Source: Haloplanus sp. HW8-1
Lineage (GTDB): Archaea; Halobacteriota; Halobacteria; Halobacteriales; Haloferacaceae
NCBI RefSeq assembly: GCF_023703795.1
Contig: NZ_CP098518.1
Location: 1,054,001-1,118,000, forward strand
Direction: 5' to 3'
Length of the DNA stretch: 64,000 bases
In this document: piece by piece, positions 26,216 to 35,292 of the stretch
Layout of the letters: every line of letters starts with the position of its first letter
Position numbering within the stretch: position 1 is the first letter of the stretch
Position numbers and translations under genes: made by a program
The notes under the pieces: generated by a model
Database searches by the model: none
The model's input: only the letters and a program-made list of their open reading frames with translations
Told to the model about the DNA's origin: nothing

Positions 26216-27204
26216 ACCGACGGCAGTTTGTGACCGCTTTTGGGGGAACGGCAGCACTGGCGACGGGCTACGTCAGTGCCCGGATCGGCGACATCCGTCC
26301 ATATTCCCCCGAGCGACCGACGGGAGAGACGCCACGCGAGCGCATCATCGCTGCGGCCACCCACCGATTTGCGGTCGACCACCGGGCACTCACTAGTATC
26401 GAAATCCGACGGGATTGGACTGACCAGGCACCCTACGAGTTGGGTCGCCACCAGCAGTGGCACGAACACTCTCGACGTCGGCATCTGCACGCGCTCACCA
26501 CCTTCGACGCACCACTGCTGGCGAGCGTGACACCTGAACGGGCGCCCGGCCTAGAGTACCTCTCTCCGCATGGAACGCTGCCAGCCCTCTTGCACTACAA
26601 CCGTGCGTTCGGTGCTGACTCGCTGCCGCTGACCTACGTGATGTACGTCACGGATGGGACGATACTGTACGATTTCGACGCACCGACGCCGAGTGGGGGC
26701 ACAGCTGCAGGGGACATCCAGGTCACAGACCAGACTGGCCGGAGTGGCGTCGGAGTCAATCACGACAGCTCTGATCCGCTACTGCAAGAGTATATTCGCC
26801 CCCACCGGGCCACGTGGGAGCGTGTGCGTGAGAACGAAGCGACGGTCACGTTCCGTATTACTGCCCCCGATGCGTACGCCCAGGTGGTTCCACTGGCACT
26901 CACCGCCGTTACGGGATTTGTAGGCCCGTTCATTGAGGTCACGCTCGATCGTGATACGGGTCGCCTTCGAAAGGTGGTCGATCATCGAGACGTCTTCGTC
27001 GACGTCTGGCCTGACGAAGCGAGAGGGTCACCACAGACCCATGCTTCACAGGACACTAACTCTGCAGAAAAACGGCTAACCTATCGAATCGAAACCGTGT
27101 TCGACCAGTATGGTACTGCGAGTGCTCCTCGCCCTTCCGGTGAATTCGATGTTGCTCTCGAAACGAAAGTGAAGGGATTCCTGTCCGATCTCCTGCGATA
27201 CTAG
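26212..27204 (+). CDS. Tat-exported protein, unknown
   Basis: 330 residues from ATG 26212. Signal MNRRQFVTAFGGTAALATG with no lipobox Cys. The mature domain has paired strands and helices (AAATHRFAVDHRALTSIEIR; VTFRITAPDAYAQVVPLALT; EVTLDRDTGRLRKVVDHRDV), reminiscent of DUF7537-type beta-barrels that bind lipid, but the match is weak. Coupled to the upstream lipoprotein gene by a 4-bp overlap. Confidence 0.6.
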   Translation: MNRRQFVTAFGGTAALATGYVSARIGDIRPYSPERPTGETPRERIIAAATHRFAVDHRALTSIEIRRDWTDQAPYELGRHQQWHEHSRRRHLHALTTFDAPLLASVTPERAPGLEYLSPHGTLPALLHYNRAFGADSLPLTYVMYVTDGTILYDFDAPTPSGGTAAGDIQVTDQTGRSGVGVNHDSSDPLLQEYIRPHRATWERVRENEATVTFRITAPDAYAQVVPLALTAVTGFVGPFIEVTLDRDTGRLRKVVDHRDVFVDVWPDEARGSPQTHASQDTNSAEKRLTYRIETVFDQYGTASAPRPSGEFDVALETKVKGFLSDLLRY

Positions 27205-27244
27205 CCTCTGCGATCCTATTGAGTGGACTGTCGAATCTTGCCCC

Positions 27245-28108
27245 TCAATCGCTCGCTTGTGAGGCCTCCTGCCGTGCCGGCGTGACGGAGATTCCGGCGG
27301 ATTCGGTCACGTATGCGGTCACGAGTACGAACAAGATGATCGAAGCGTACTCGATAATCCCCACGAGGAGGTGTAGGTTCGACGGGATCTGAATCGTCAG
27401 GAGGAACGGTGGCTGGTTCATCGTCGCGTGGAAGAGGGCGACGAGCCAGAGATTCCTCGTCACTGCGTACACAAGCCCGTAGGCGAGGCCCGCAAGGGTC
27501 AGCCCGAGGAGATGACCGGCCAGTGCGGGGCCGATTCCGTGATTCGACATGAGAAACCACCTTGGTAAATGAAAGAAGGCAAACAGGACTGCTCCGACCG
27601 CGACGCCGATAGCGACCGCACGTCGGACATTTCCCTCCGTGAGTGCGACTGCTTTTGACTGGAGATATGCGCGAAACACGAGTTCCTCTGGAATGGCAGT
27701 GAAGACGAGGGAGCTACCGAGTGCTGCCAGATACGGCAAGGGGTGGGCAACAACCCTTGACGAGGCGATGTCGAATCCGGCGACTCCGGAGAGGGCGAGA
27801 CCGTACGCAACGAGATTGTAGAGCGCCCAGAACGTGATGAGAACGCCCAACACTGGCACGAGAGATCGAGTTGGCGGTAGGAGTGAGCGAGGGGAGACGC
27901 CCTCGACTGTGAGTGCAGCGAGTCCGACTAGGATGAGGAACATGCCCCACGCCATTCCCAGAATGGGTGACGGAGACTCACCTGTAGAGATGAGTGTAAC
28001 TCCAGATAATACAATGAGTATCAGGAGATACGTTACGATGGGGACCAGATGTCCGCTCTCGAACACGGGCGAGTCGCTCACAACACGCGACATTCGGGTG
28101 AATTTCAA
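27245..28108 (-). CDS. CPBP-family intramembrane metalloprotease
   Basis: 287 residues, seven or eight helices. CPBP motifs are present: PEELVFRAYLQ (the EExxxR motif is present as EELVFR) near residue 141, FAFFHLP near 178, and LWLVALFHATMN near 222. Such proteases (Rce1-like) cut prenylated or peptide substrates in the membrane and often give immunity to bacteriocin-like peptides. It stands alone, convergent with the previous gene. The second Met (residue 6) is an alternative start. Confidence 0.88.
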   Translation of the reverse strand: MKFTRMSRVVSDSPVFESGHLVPIVTYLLILIVLSGVTLISTGESPSPILGMAWGMFLILVGLAALTVEGVSPRSLLPPTRSLVPVLGVLITFWALYNLVAYGLALSGVAGFDIASSRVVAHPLPYLAALGSSLVFTAIPEELVFRAYLQSKAVALTEGNVRRAVAIGVAVGAVLFAFFHLPRWFLMSNHGIGPALAGHLLGLTLAGLAYGLVYAVTRNLWLVALFHATMNQPPFLLTIQIPSNLHLLVGIIEYASIILFVLVTAYVTESAGISVTPARQEASQASD

Positions 28109-28314
28109 ATAGTCCGGTTAAATTATCTTCCATTCGTCAGTTCCCTCCCTCAATCACTCCGGTGTAGAGAGCTGCTGTCGACGGGGACGATCGCAGCTAT
28201 TCGATCATGGATGCGGTGCTTCAATTCTGGATACAGGGAGGAAGTCAATCACGACCTGTTCAGAGAGAATCAAGGGACGCCAATCTTATTGATTCTCCGA
28301 CTGAATGTGGGGAT

Positions 28315-28509
28315 ATGAACTCTGCTGTACTAACGTCTATTTCCATTTTTGCGGCTCTTTTCCTCGGATTCACCGTCTCCTTTGTCGTTACCCCCGACCC
28401 AACAGGTATTCTCCCAGTCGTCGTAGGAGTCGTTCTGACTGGTGTATTGATTCCTGCTATTTACTTCGGAATCCCGCGGCTATTCGATCCAAACGAGCGT
28501 TCGACGTGA
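28315..28509 (+). CDS. 64-residue two-helix membrane protein
   Basis: ATG 28315. Two hydrophobic segments (SISIFAALFLGFTVSFVV and ILPVVVGVVLTGVLIPAIYF) joined by TPDPTG, then a polar end. This is a common haloarchaeal small-membrane pattern. Upstream frame codons to 28207 are not part of it. Confidence 0.5.
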   Translation: MNSAVLTSISIFAALFLGFTVSFVVTPDPTGILPVVVGVVLTGVLIPAIYFGIPRLFDPNERST

Positions 28510-28680
28510 CCGACACACCCTCGTATTCAGCACGCCAGTTCAATCAGGTTCCAAGGATGTCAACAGAGCCACCGAACCATGAATGTACATTTGCTGGACA
28601 TATGTAGGTATGGGAGCACTCCCAATACTGGGGAAGCATCATCGGCGTTGGTTTGACAATCTCTCGACTTGCGAACTGCA

Positions 28681-29580
28681 ATGCAACGGTCCCCAACCCG
28701 CAGACAACTCCTCCGCAGCACCGCTCTCGCTGGTATCGTGGCGATAGCTGGGTGTAGCACAACAAATCGGACAGCAGACACTCCGAGCACCACATCGCCG
28801 ACAAGTACGAACACCCCCGAAAAAACGGCGACGACTGCCACAGAGGCTACTCTGACGCCACCCGCGTCAACCGACGACTGGCTGACGAATGCCAACGGGT
28901 ACCGAGAAGAGACGCCTCGATACGGGCCTGGCGAGCAACCGACGATCGACGTCGGCCACCCGGTTGAGGACGGGTTGTCGTTCGATCCCCCAGTGATCGA
29001 AGTCGCTCCCATGACGAACGTGACCTGGGACTGGACTGGTCACGGCGGCCTCCACAACGTCGTCGCGCTTGATGGGACGTTCGACAGCGGCCGACCGAAC
29101 GCCCAACCGGGTACGGCCTATCACTACATCTTCGAGGAACCGGGAACGTACCCGTTCGTCTCGGAACCGCACCGAGAGGAGGGAATGCGTGGCGCCGTGA
29201 TCGTTAGAGAGCCTCCGTCGACGGGGAATCAGACCGTCGATATGTGGGTCGTCGACAGCAGTAACTTCGACGGCACGGTGGTCGATCGAACCGATTCCGA
29301 CGTGGCGAGAGTCACCGTTGGGTCACGAGGTAACAGGGGTCACTTGGCCTTCGACCCGCCAGTCCTGAAGATTTCGACGGGCACGACGGTCGAGTGGAAG
29401 TGGACTGGAAGCGGTGGGGGGCACAACGTGGTGTTCCTGAACGCCGACATCCACTCCGGGCAGGTGACCCACGAATCCGGTGTCCACTTCCAGCACACAT
29501 TCGAGCAGTCCGGAACGTATCGCTACGCCTGTCAGCCTCACAGAGCACTCGGACAGAAAGGAGCAATTATCGTCGAATGA
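28681..29580 (+). CDS. Two-domain halocyanin-like cupredoxin lipoprotein
   Basis: 299 residues from ATG 28681. Signal RRQLLRSTALAGIVAIAGC, then a Thr-rich linker. Two cupredoxin domains follow: ~75-180 (GHGGLHNVVAL ... VSEPHREEGMRGAVIV) and ~195-299 (GSGGGHNVVFL ... ACQPHRALGQKGAIIV). Type-1 copper needs His, Cys, His and Met. Domain 1 keeps His and Met but has Ser for Cys. Domain 2 has both His and Cys but Gln for the axial Met, as in stellacyanins. So domain 1 probably binds no copper and domain 2 may have a low-potential site. It is an extracellular electron carrier. Confidence 0.88.
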   Translation: MQRSPTRRQLLRSTALAGIVAIAGCSTTNRTADTPSTTSPTSTNTPEKTATTATEATLTPPASTDDWLTNANGYREETPRYGPGEQPTIDVGHPVEDGLSFDPPVIEVAPMTNVTWDWTGHGGLHNVVALDGTFDSGRPNAQPGTAYHYIFEEPGTYPFVSEPHREEGMRGAVIVREPPSTGNQTVDMWVVDSSNFDGTVVDRTDSDVARVTVGSRGNRGHLAFDPPVLKISTGTTVEWKWTGSGGGHNVVFLNADIHSGQVTHESGVHFQHTFEQSGTYRYACQPHRALGQKGAIIVE

Positions 29581-29711
29581 CTGTTGCCATCTAATTGAGA
29601 CAGCGACGAGTGAGACAGCACGGGATTTTTCAATTGATGCGGTAGCACGGAATCCCCTTCCTCGAGCGCGAGCGCAGCGAGCGTCAGAGCGGAGTCGTTG
29701 ACCAAGGTTGT

Positions 29712-29900
29712 TCAAGCTACTCGTCGATAGAGCTCCCAGCCCACAGCGATACTGACACAGATGACCCCGAGAGCGAACGCGATCGTGCTATCAGTTTCCC
29801 CGAATCGCCAGCCGAATACGACGTATCCGATCACACCGACGATTGCGGCGATGACTCCGACATACCGGAGAACGTTCGACGACGAGGTGCGCCCTGGCAT
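29712..29900 (-). CDS. 62-residue two-helix membrane protein
   Basis: Two helices, YVGVIAAIVGVIGYVVFGW and TIAFALGVICVSIAVGWELY, split by RFGETDS; basic ends. Such short proteins are frequent in haloarchaea; function unknown. Confidence 0.5.
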   Translation of the reverse strand: MPGRTSSSNVLRYVGVIAAIVGVIGYVVFGWRFGETDSTIAFALGVICVSIAVGWELYRRVA

Positions 29901-29947
29901 CGGTTTCTAGTGAGACGAGTCTCGGACAAATACCTCCGGAGAGACGG

Positions 29948-30343
29948 TTACGTTCGTTGGCGGAGGGAAAGCCAGACAAGGTTTCCGAGGTCCGTTACGA
30001 GAAACGCCCCGGCCGAGGCGTAGAGCGGTGTGAGATCAAGGTACTCAGTCCCGACGATGTAGAGACCAATGAACTCGATGGTGACGACGACACAGGCGGT
30101 GAGTATCCAGCCGATTGCTTTCCACGTCTGGTCGTACTGGGGCCAGTACTCGTCGTAGGCTGTCGGTACACCGACCGCCAGCGTGACCAACAGAAGGAAG
30201 CTCCCCGCTGATGCACTCCCGGAAACTATTGATTCGAACGCGTAGGACAGTGGAAATGCGGCGAATATCGAGACGAAGATCGTGAGGTTTCGTTGGCTCG
30301 TTGCCCAATTCATCACTCTGGATCCAAAGCTTGTGGAGGGCAT
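29948..30343 (-). CDS. Four-helix membrane protein, unknown
   Basis: 131 residues with four predicted helices (FVSIFAAFPLSYAF, GSFLLLVTLAVGVPTAY, IGWILTACVVVTIEFIGLYI, ASAGAFLVTDLGNLVWLSL). It follows the 30.6-31.4 kb membrane-protein genes on the same strand, but a 300-bp gap lies between. No recognised motif. Confidence 0.5.
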   Translation of the reverse strand: MPSTSFGSRVMNWATSQRNLTIFVSIFAAFPLSYAFESIVSGSASAGSFLLLVTLAVGVPTAYDEYWPQYDQTWKAIGWILTACVVVTIEFIGLYIVGTEYLDLTPLYASAGAFLVTDLGNLVWLSLRQRT

Positions 30344-30403
30344 GTGCGTGAGTGGTGCTACCGAAACGTAAAATAAGTCAGGTTGAACGTGTCCCGAGAC
30401 CTG

Positions 30404-30534
30404 CTACCGCAGGCGACCGCTACCGATGTATGCGAGATTGAGGCTGCCTAGGAGAATCAACCCACCAATACGATATCCGGGAGTGAGAAGATTCGGTCTC
30501 GCGGCCTCAAAGAAGTAGGAGTGGGATACTCCGA
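30404..30534 (-). pseudogene. C-terminal fragment of a small membrane protein
   Basis: Open minus-strand frame without a start: SYFFEAARPNLLTPGYRIGG followed by a hydrophobic helix (LILLGSLNLAYIGSG) and a stop at 30404. The rest of the gene is absent, so a relic is likely. Confidence 0.3.
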
Positions 30535-30639
30535 ATCAACACCTGTGGAGACTGCGCTCCCTGTGGATGCGTCCACATCTGCAAAGCGCGTCGTGGAAGT
30601 TGTGACTGGTCCACAGAGCGTCTATGGTCCGGTGGCGCT

Positions 30640-30972
30640 TCAGTTAGTGTTGTTCCGTTCGGAAGTGGACTCGTAGCGGCGAGCACCCCGGATCATTCGG
30701 ACGGCGATAACAACGATGGCGAGCACGAACACGATCCAGTACCACTCGCTGTCGACGGTCGACGGCTGAAGTTCCAGCACACCGACGCAGACCGTTAGGA
30801 CCGCCACGTAGAGTGCGTTCATGCCAATAAAGTCAGCTAGACCCTCTTCGTCTGCAACCTTCTCGGGGTCGTATCCAGCGATCAAGCCCACCACACCCAC
30901 GTACTTGATCAGTACGCCGAGGACACCAACGAAGATTCCCGCTCCGATCGCAGACAGTGCGTCTTCAGTCAT
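30640..30972 (-). CDS. DUF3784-like membrane protein
   Basis: 110 residues from ATG 30972. Three helices, with the diagnostic loop LIAGYDPEKVADEEGLADFI between the first and second, as in DUF3784 proteins. Its start overlaps the preceding gene's stop (30965) by 8 bp, so both are coupled. Function unknown. Confidence 0.7.
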   Translation of the reverse strand: MTEDALSAIGAGIFVGVLGVLIKYVGVVGLIAGYDPEKVADEEGLADFIGMNALYVAVLTVCVGVLELQPSTVDSEWYWIVFVLAIVVIAVRMIRGARRYESTSERNNTN

Positions 30973-31423
30973 GGGACTGCTGAGACACCACTTTCTCTCG
31001 GAGTCGTTCGATACTTGATCTGCCGAGATATCCAACGGCGAACCCGACGGTTCCGATGATGAGGGTCGCGACGCCGAGCACCGTCAATCCGACCGGGTCG
31101 AAGAGGAAGGCGAACTGCCCGTCGAGCGAGTGACTCGAGAGCCCGAGGAACGCCCAGTCGGCCCGAAAGCCGATGTAGGCCGCGAACAGGCCGAGCCACG
31201 CGATGACCAGTCCACCACGTCGAGCCCCGACGCCAACGGCGACGAGGAAGCCGACGAGTGTCGCCGCTGCCGGCAGGACGATCACACCACCAGTCACCTG
31301 AAAGATTCCGAGCGCGTACGCACCGAATGTCCCGGTGAGGATCGTGAGGATAACGAGGACATTGAGCAGTCGCTGAAAGCGGCTGCGTGGACGGCCGACG
31401 AGTACTCTACGGAGGGGGACCAT
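30965..31423 (-). CDS. Four-helix membrane protein coupled to the DUF3784 gene
   Basis: 152 residues from ATG 31423. A basic N-terminus (LRRVLVGRPRSRFQRLL) is followed by four helices (near 22-40, 45-65, 75-95 and 115-135). Downstream overlap with the DUF3784-like gene supports a two-gene unit. No motif. The upstream in-frame extension to 31573 is charged and unlikely. Confidence 0.5.
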   Translation of the reverse strand: MVPLRRVLVGRPRSRFQRLLNVLVILTILTGTFGAYALGIFQVTGGVIVLPAAATLVGFLVAVGVGARRGGLVIAWLGLFAAYIGFRADWAFLGLSSHSLDGQFAFLFDPVGLTVLGVATLIIGTVGFAVGYLGRSSIERLREKVVSQQSHD

Positions 31424-31626
31424 ATTCCCGGTTCCAGAGCGAACGGGAAAAGTGCTGTCTCGTCTATTGTTCGTTCGTGTGGCATCCACTTTTTGACACT
31501 GATCGTGTTTCTCCCGGTTAGTCGATGATCCGGTACTGAATTCTGGTCGTGATCCGATCGGTTCTCGGCTCATCTTCGTTCGTGACTCATCAAAAATTGT
31601 TTGTCAGTCCCGATTGACGACTCCGT

Positions 31627-31944
31627 ATGGCCCTCCCCGCAGTGCTCGGAGTTCCAGATTCGACACTCGGTATACTTCTTGGACTCGCCTGGTTGGTCGT
31701 TCTCGTTTTCGCCGTGTACCAATACGCGAGCGGCAATCGATCACAGCAACAGTTCTATATGGTGGCGTGTATGGGTTCGTTCTGGCTGGCGTACAGCCTG
31801 TTACAGGTTTCGACTGCCCTCTCGGGGACAGCGGAGATCGGTGTCGTGGGTTTCGCCGCTGGAGCGTTCCTCGTCGGTGTCGTTGCCGGTCTGCGATGGC
31901 GGGACAGTCGCAGTTCGGATACGGACGACGATGTCGTTGTTTGA
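31627..31944 (+). CDS. Three-helix membrane protein, unknown
   Basis: 105 residues. Helices at TLGILLGLAWLVVLVFAVYQ, QQFYMVACMGSFWLAYSLLQ and VVGFAAGAFLVGVVAGLRW; acidic tail. The start is 10 bp past a probable promoter region shared with the divergent gene at 31423. Confidence 0.5.
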   Translation: MALPAVLGVPDSTLGILLGLAWLVVLVFAVYQYASGNRSQQQFYMVACMGSFWLAYSLLQVSTALSGTAEIGVVGFAAGAFLVGVVAGLRWRDSRSSDTDDDVVV

Positions 31945-32119
31945 GAGAGTCGAACCGAGAGTGGATGACCCACCGTACAAGAGGGCGGGGGATGTTGGTC
32001 GTAGTGCCGCGTCTCCTGTCGACCTGAAGCAGTTTTGGCCAAGTCTGCACCTATACTGTCCAACCGTGCAACTTCAGGCATATCACAATCGTAATACTAT
32101 CTGATACATTAACCAGATC

Positions 32120-32296
32120 ATGGACCGGACGGAATTCTTTCTCGCTCTGATCGTTTTCTTACTGGCCGTGCAGATCTACGAAAGGGGGGACGGTCATACG
32201 CCTGAATTCATCGTCATTCCAGTGATGATGATACTTTTCCTACTCCCGATTTACGTCGTCAGTGCTGCGATAACCGAGAACGTTCTCGACGGATGA
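32120..32296 (+). CDS. 58-residue two-helix membrane protein
   Basis: ATG 32120 to TGA 32296. MDRTEFFLALIVFLLAVQ, a short polar turn (ERGDGHTPEF) and a second helix (IVIPVMMILFLLPIYVVS). Looks real from composition. Function unknown. Confidence 0.45.
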   Translation: MDRTEFFLALIVFLLAVQIYERGDGHTPEFIVIPVMMILFLLPIYVVSAAITENVLDG

Positions 32297-32307
32297 TTCC
32301 TCTGTAC

Positions 32308-32400
32308 TGGCTCTGTTGAAATCCTTGAGAGGTGATATGTTTTGGAGTGCGTGCTGACTATAGAGGATGAGTTCAGCACGAAGTCCGTGTTTATTTCACG
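32308..32400 (+). mobile_element. Possible IS6-family end remnant
   Basis: Begins GGCTCTGTTGAAATCC (from ~32309), similar to the terminal repeats of haloarchaeal IS6-type elements, then reads GAGAGGTGATATG and GTGCTGACTATAGAGGATGA. No transposase or second end is found nearby, so it would be a leftover or solo end. Confidence 0.35.
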
Positions 32401-32434
32401 GTGAAGCTACTGAACCACCTGCCCAGTGCGCTGT

Positions 32435-32644
32435 TTACCGTTCACGATACCATTCGAACATCTGTATACTAACTCCGAGAGCGAGACCGCCGAAGGTCAG
32501 TATCCCAGCTACTGTTGCTGTGAAGCCACTACTAACAGAGAGTTGCCATCCAACCACGACAGCAGTCACAAATAAACTCAAAACCCAATCAGTCGATGTG
32601 AGTGATGTGTGAGATTCCACAGCCCTCACCTCCTTGATTTGCAT
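32435..32644 (-). CDS. 69-residue two-helix membrane protein
   Basis: Helices WVLSLFVTAVVVGWQLSV and TVAGILTFGGLALGVSIQMF flank a short loop; the end (EWYRER) is charged. No motif. Confidence 0.45.
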   Translation of the reverse strand: MQIKEVRAVESHTSLTSTDWVLSLFVTAVVVGWQLSVSSGFTATVAGILTFGGLALGVSIQMFEWYRER

Positions 32645-32938
32645 TTTAGTGTAAAATATATTAGGACCATCTGTTTAATTGCCCGATACGGAATTCCTCT
32701 TCTAGCAAAGCTTTCCTGCGAGATACGCGCCCCCTATTCAGCACGATTTGGCGGTACTCATTTGCTAGCAGGAGAACGACGACGGGTGTCTCATCACAAG
32801 CAACCCGGAACCGAATGGGCTGACCAGCATCGACGAGCACTCACGACCCGGTACCCTCTGTTTTACCTGCAAAGCACTGCGAAACTACCCACCTCGTTCC
32901 CATTCAAGCTGTTTTGACTCTTCCAAGTTCGCTCTTGG
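32645..32938. other. Intergenic flank of the IS1595 element
   Basis: About 290 bp without a recognisable gene; it includes the 5' region of the 32435 gene and the DNA up to the left IS end. Confidence 0.35.
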
Positions 32939-33922
32939 GAAGCAGGTTGTTGGTCGCGTAGATCTGGCACTGTCGATGCGTAGCGGGCAAGGGTGACGCG
33001 AACGCGTCACCCGATGCAATGTTCCCAGTTGAATTGCTGAACTCAGAGGCGAGTGCCGCGAACCTGCTCCAGCAGGTTCGCTGGCGTGATGGCCTCTACT
33101 GCCCGCGCTGCCGGTCTGAGTCGGTGATCAAACACGGCAGCTACCGAGAGTATCAACGGTACTTCTGTAAGGATTGTGACCGTACGTTCAACACCAGGAC
33201 CGGCACGACCTTCGCGCACGCGAAGATCGGCCTCGACAAGCTCTTGTTCGCGTTCTACACGTTGCTTCGGTTCAACACGAGTATTCGCCAGCTAGACGCT
33301 GAACTCGATGTCTCCTACCGGTCGCTCCGGCGGCGCGTCGAGCAGTTCGCCAGAACGCTCGACGCGCCAGCCATCAACCTCGTTGGCCCAGTCGAAATCG
33401 ACGAAGTGTACGTGACTGCAGGCCTGAAAGGCCGCGAGCGCGACCAAGAGTCGCACTCGCGTGGTCTTTCGAAACGTGGTCGTGGAAGCTATGCCGAGGA
33501 CAAGCCACCAGTGTTCATACTCGTTGATCGTGGGAGCGATCAGCAATACGTCGTGCCAGCGAAATCCGCTGACGAATCGACCGTGCGACTCCTCCTCGGC
33601 GACCACGAGGAGGAGTCGCTGACCGTCTATACTGACGGATTTCGAGCGTACGATCCACTCGAAGATGACGAGAACTTCCAGCGAGAAGCAGTGATTCACA
33701 GCGACGGCGAATACGTTGATGACGACGCACACGTGAACACCTGCGAGAGCCACGCGTCGCTGGCGCGACGGTGGCTCTCGCCGCACCGAGGCGTCTCAAA
33801 AGACAAGCTGACGCCGTATCTCAGAGCCTTCCAGCTTCGCCGACGAATCTTCCGCAAACCTGGTCGAGATGCTCTCAAAGAAATCGTCCGAACCGTTCTC
33901 TAACTCACCAACAAAGTGCTTC
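32939..33922 (+). mobile_element. IS1595-family insertion sequence (ISH4-like group)
   Basis: Inverted ends GAAGCAGGTTGTTGGT (32939-32954) and ACCAACAAAGTGCTTC (33907-33922) match at 14 of 16 positions once inverted. They enclose one full transposase gene. No obvious 8-bp target duplication is seen beside them, so the outer borders may extend a few bases. The element appears complete. Confidence 0.75.
33019..33903 (+). CDS. IS1595-family transposase
   Basis: 294 residues. The N-terminal zinc ribbon (CPRC and CKDC, ~residues 30-53) is followed by a helical domain and the DDE-like core: VEIDEVYV (first Asp), TVYTDGFRAYD (second Asp) and CESHASLARRWLSPHRG (third acidic residue region). This layout is that of IS1595 transposases, ISH4 subgroup in haloarchaea. 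Cut-and-paste enzyme acting on the flanking 16-bp repeats. No frameshift; probably active. Confidence 0.9.
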   Translation: MFPVELLNSEASAANLLQQVRWRDGLYCPRCRSESVIKHGSYREYQRYFCKDCDRTFNTRTGTTFAHAKIGLDKLLFAFYTLLRFNTSIRQLDAELDVSYRSLRRRVEQFARTLDAPAINLVGPVEIDEVYVTAGLKGRERDQESHSRGLSKRGRGSYAEDKPPVFILVDRGSDQQYVVPAKSADESTVRLLLGDHEEESLTVYTDGFRAYDPLEDDENFQREAVIHSDGEYVDDDAHVNTCESHASLARRWLSPHRGVSKDKLTPYLRAFQLRRRIFRKPGRDALKEIVRTVL

Positions 33923-33976
33923 GCATGAGCGCAGGATCATATTGATTCCGGCGATGTGGGCAGTGCACGGGTGACT

Positions 33977-34177
33977 ATGATAAAGAATCTGCCTGACTCG
34001 CTCTACGAGAGACTCACGCAGGACAAGCTTGTACTCAAGCCGTTGTACGCCGCACAGCATCCGCAGTTGGAGAAGACTTGTGTCTCCGCCTACCCTGCTG
34101 GGGAGTATGATCGTGGAGCCTCCCGAATGTTGATCACAACCGAATCTCAGCTGTCAGTGACGAAACATCGGACGTAG
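33977..34177 (+). CDS. Doubtful small ORF after the IS
   Basis: From ATG 33977: MIKNLPDSLYERLTQDKLVL and so on, 66 codons. The N-terminal half looks protein-like; the second half does not. It could be the tail of a gene interrupted by the IS or a chance frame. Confidence 0.25.
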   Translation: MIKNLPDSLYERLTQDKLVLKPLYAAQHPQLEKTCVSAYPAGEYDRGASRMLITTESQLSVTKHRT

Positions 34178-34383
34178 TCGGAACGTACGGCGGCCACGCT
34201 AATTCGATCTAAGTTCAAATATCACATAATTAAGCCCAGATTCATCTGTTTGTGGGAGTTGTACCGAATTGGCCTCTCACCGCGATGTGATCCCCGTGAA
34301 CTCTCGACTTGTCCAAATTCTTAGCATACTACAATCAAATATGTTCGATTTATAAAATTCGGTACTGCGAAGGGTTACACACA
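34178..34383. other. AT-rich gap, no gene seen
   Basis: About 200 bp, distinctly AT-rich, between the IS region and the metal island. No gene or clear repeat. Confidence 0.3.
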
Positions 34384-34671
34384 CTAGACTACACACGGTT
34401 GTTTCAGGGTTCTACGAAACCAGGCGACGGGGAGGGGTTGACTTGCTGAGGGAAGAATGCGTTTGACGGTCTCAGAACCGCTATCAAGGAGTGAGTAAAC
34501 GAGATAGAGCGGGACGGCAATCGTGAGCCCCATCCAGAGGAGTCCCCAGAGCCCCATCGCTCCGCCGAAGAGGCCCCAGCCGCCGCCCATCATGCCGCCG
34601 CCGCCGTAGCTCCCATTACCGTGGGCAGCAGCCGTTCCAGTCGCCGCGACCAGCAGCAGGACGGCGAGCAT
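34384..34671 (-). CDS. Exported or membrane Gly/Met-rich protein (SHOCT-like N-terminal half)
   Basis: 95 residues. Signal or helix MLAVLLLVAATGTAAAHG, then GSYGGGGMMGGGWGLFGGAM and a second helix (LLWMGLTIAVPLYLVYSLL). This layout matches small SHOCT-domain proteins found beside copper genes, but the expected SHOCT tail (ERYARGEIxxEEF) is replaced by an unrelated stretch (TVKRILPSASQPLP), so the end may be frameshifted or recombined. His and Met residues could bind metal. First of a minus-strand group. Confidence 0.5.
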   Translation of the reverse strand: MLAVLLLVAATGTAAAHGNGSYGGGGMMGGGWGLFGGAMGLWGLLWMGLTIAVPLYLVYSLLDSGSETVKRILPSASQPLPVAWFRRTLKQPCVV

Positions 34672-34776
34672 CGCGAGTCGACGAGCAGTGCGTCCGATGT
34701 GAGTGGTGAGTTGTGTCCTTGTCTTGAATTGATGAATCGCGGTGTTCAGCCGGAGCGATCGGAACGGTCAGGACCG

Positions 34777-35097
34777 TCAGCAGTGGCCTCGCCCGTACAT
34801 CCCGCCGTGGTACTCGTCGTCAGCCTCGTCGTGGTATTCCTCGTTAGCCATGTTCTGGGCCATCTCGTCGACGGTCACACCCATGTGCGACTCCATCCAC
34901 TCGACAGCACCCGGACCCATGTGGTCGGTCATCTGCGTTTCCATCCAAGTGGCCCATTCATCTGCGGTGGCATCGTCCGTGGGCGCGTCGTCAGCGGTCG
35001 TGTCGTTGCCGTGCGCGCTGACAACGGGCGCGGCAAACACGAGTCCGAGGATTGCGAGGGCCACGAGCAGCCAGCGGCCGAGTTTGAAGTTGGTCAT
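34777..35097 (-). CDS. Exported Met/His-rich acidic protein, putative metal binder
   Basis: 106 residues. Sec signal WLLVALAILGLVFAAPVVSA, then an acidic domain with METQMTDHMGPGAVEWMESH and MAQNMANEEYHDEADDEYHG and the end MYGRGHC. The many Met, His and one terminal Cys suggest binding of copper or another soft metal outside the membrane. No enzyme motif. Likely co-regulated with the SHOCT-like gene, on the same strand. Confidence 0.6.
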   Translation of the reverse strand: MTNFKLGRWLLVALAILGLVFAAPVVSAHGNDTTADDAPTDDATADEWATWMETQMTDHMGPGAVEWMESHMGVTVDEMAQNMANEEYHDEADDEYHGGMYGRGHC

Positions 35098-35292
35098 TGT
35101 CTTTCTCCTCGGTTACTCGTAGGACCCCTCTGGAGTTATCGGCGTGGGTATGAACCCACGCATGAGAGCGTTCGAGAGCGTGTATCAATCGTTCTAATCG
35201 TTTCTCAGAGACACGGCCGTTCACGAGTGCCGAATTCGACGGTGTCGGGGGGAGCGCCCCCACACGGCCACTGTAGACGTTCACGTGTGCCC

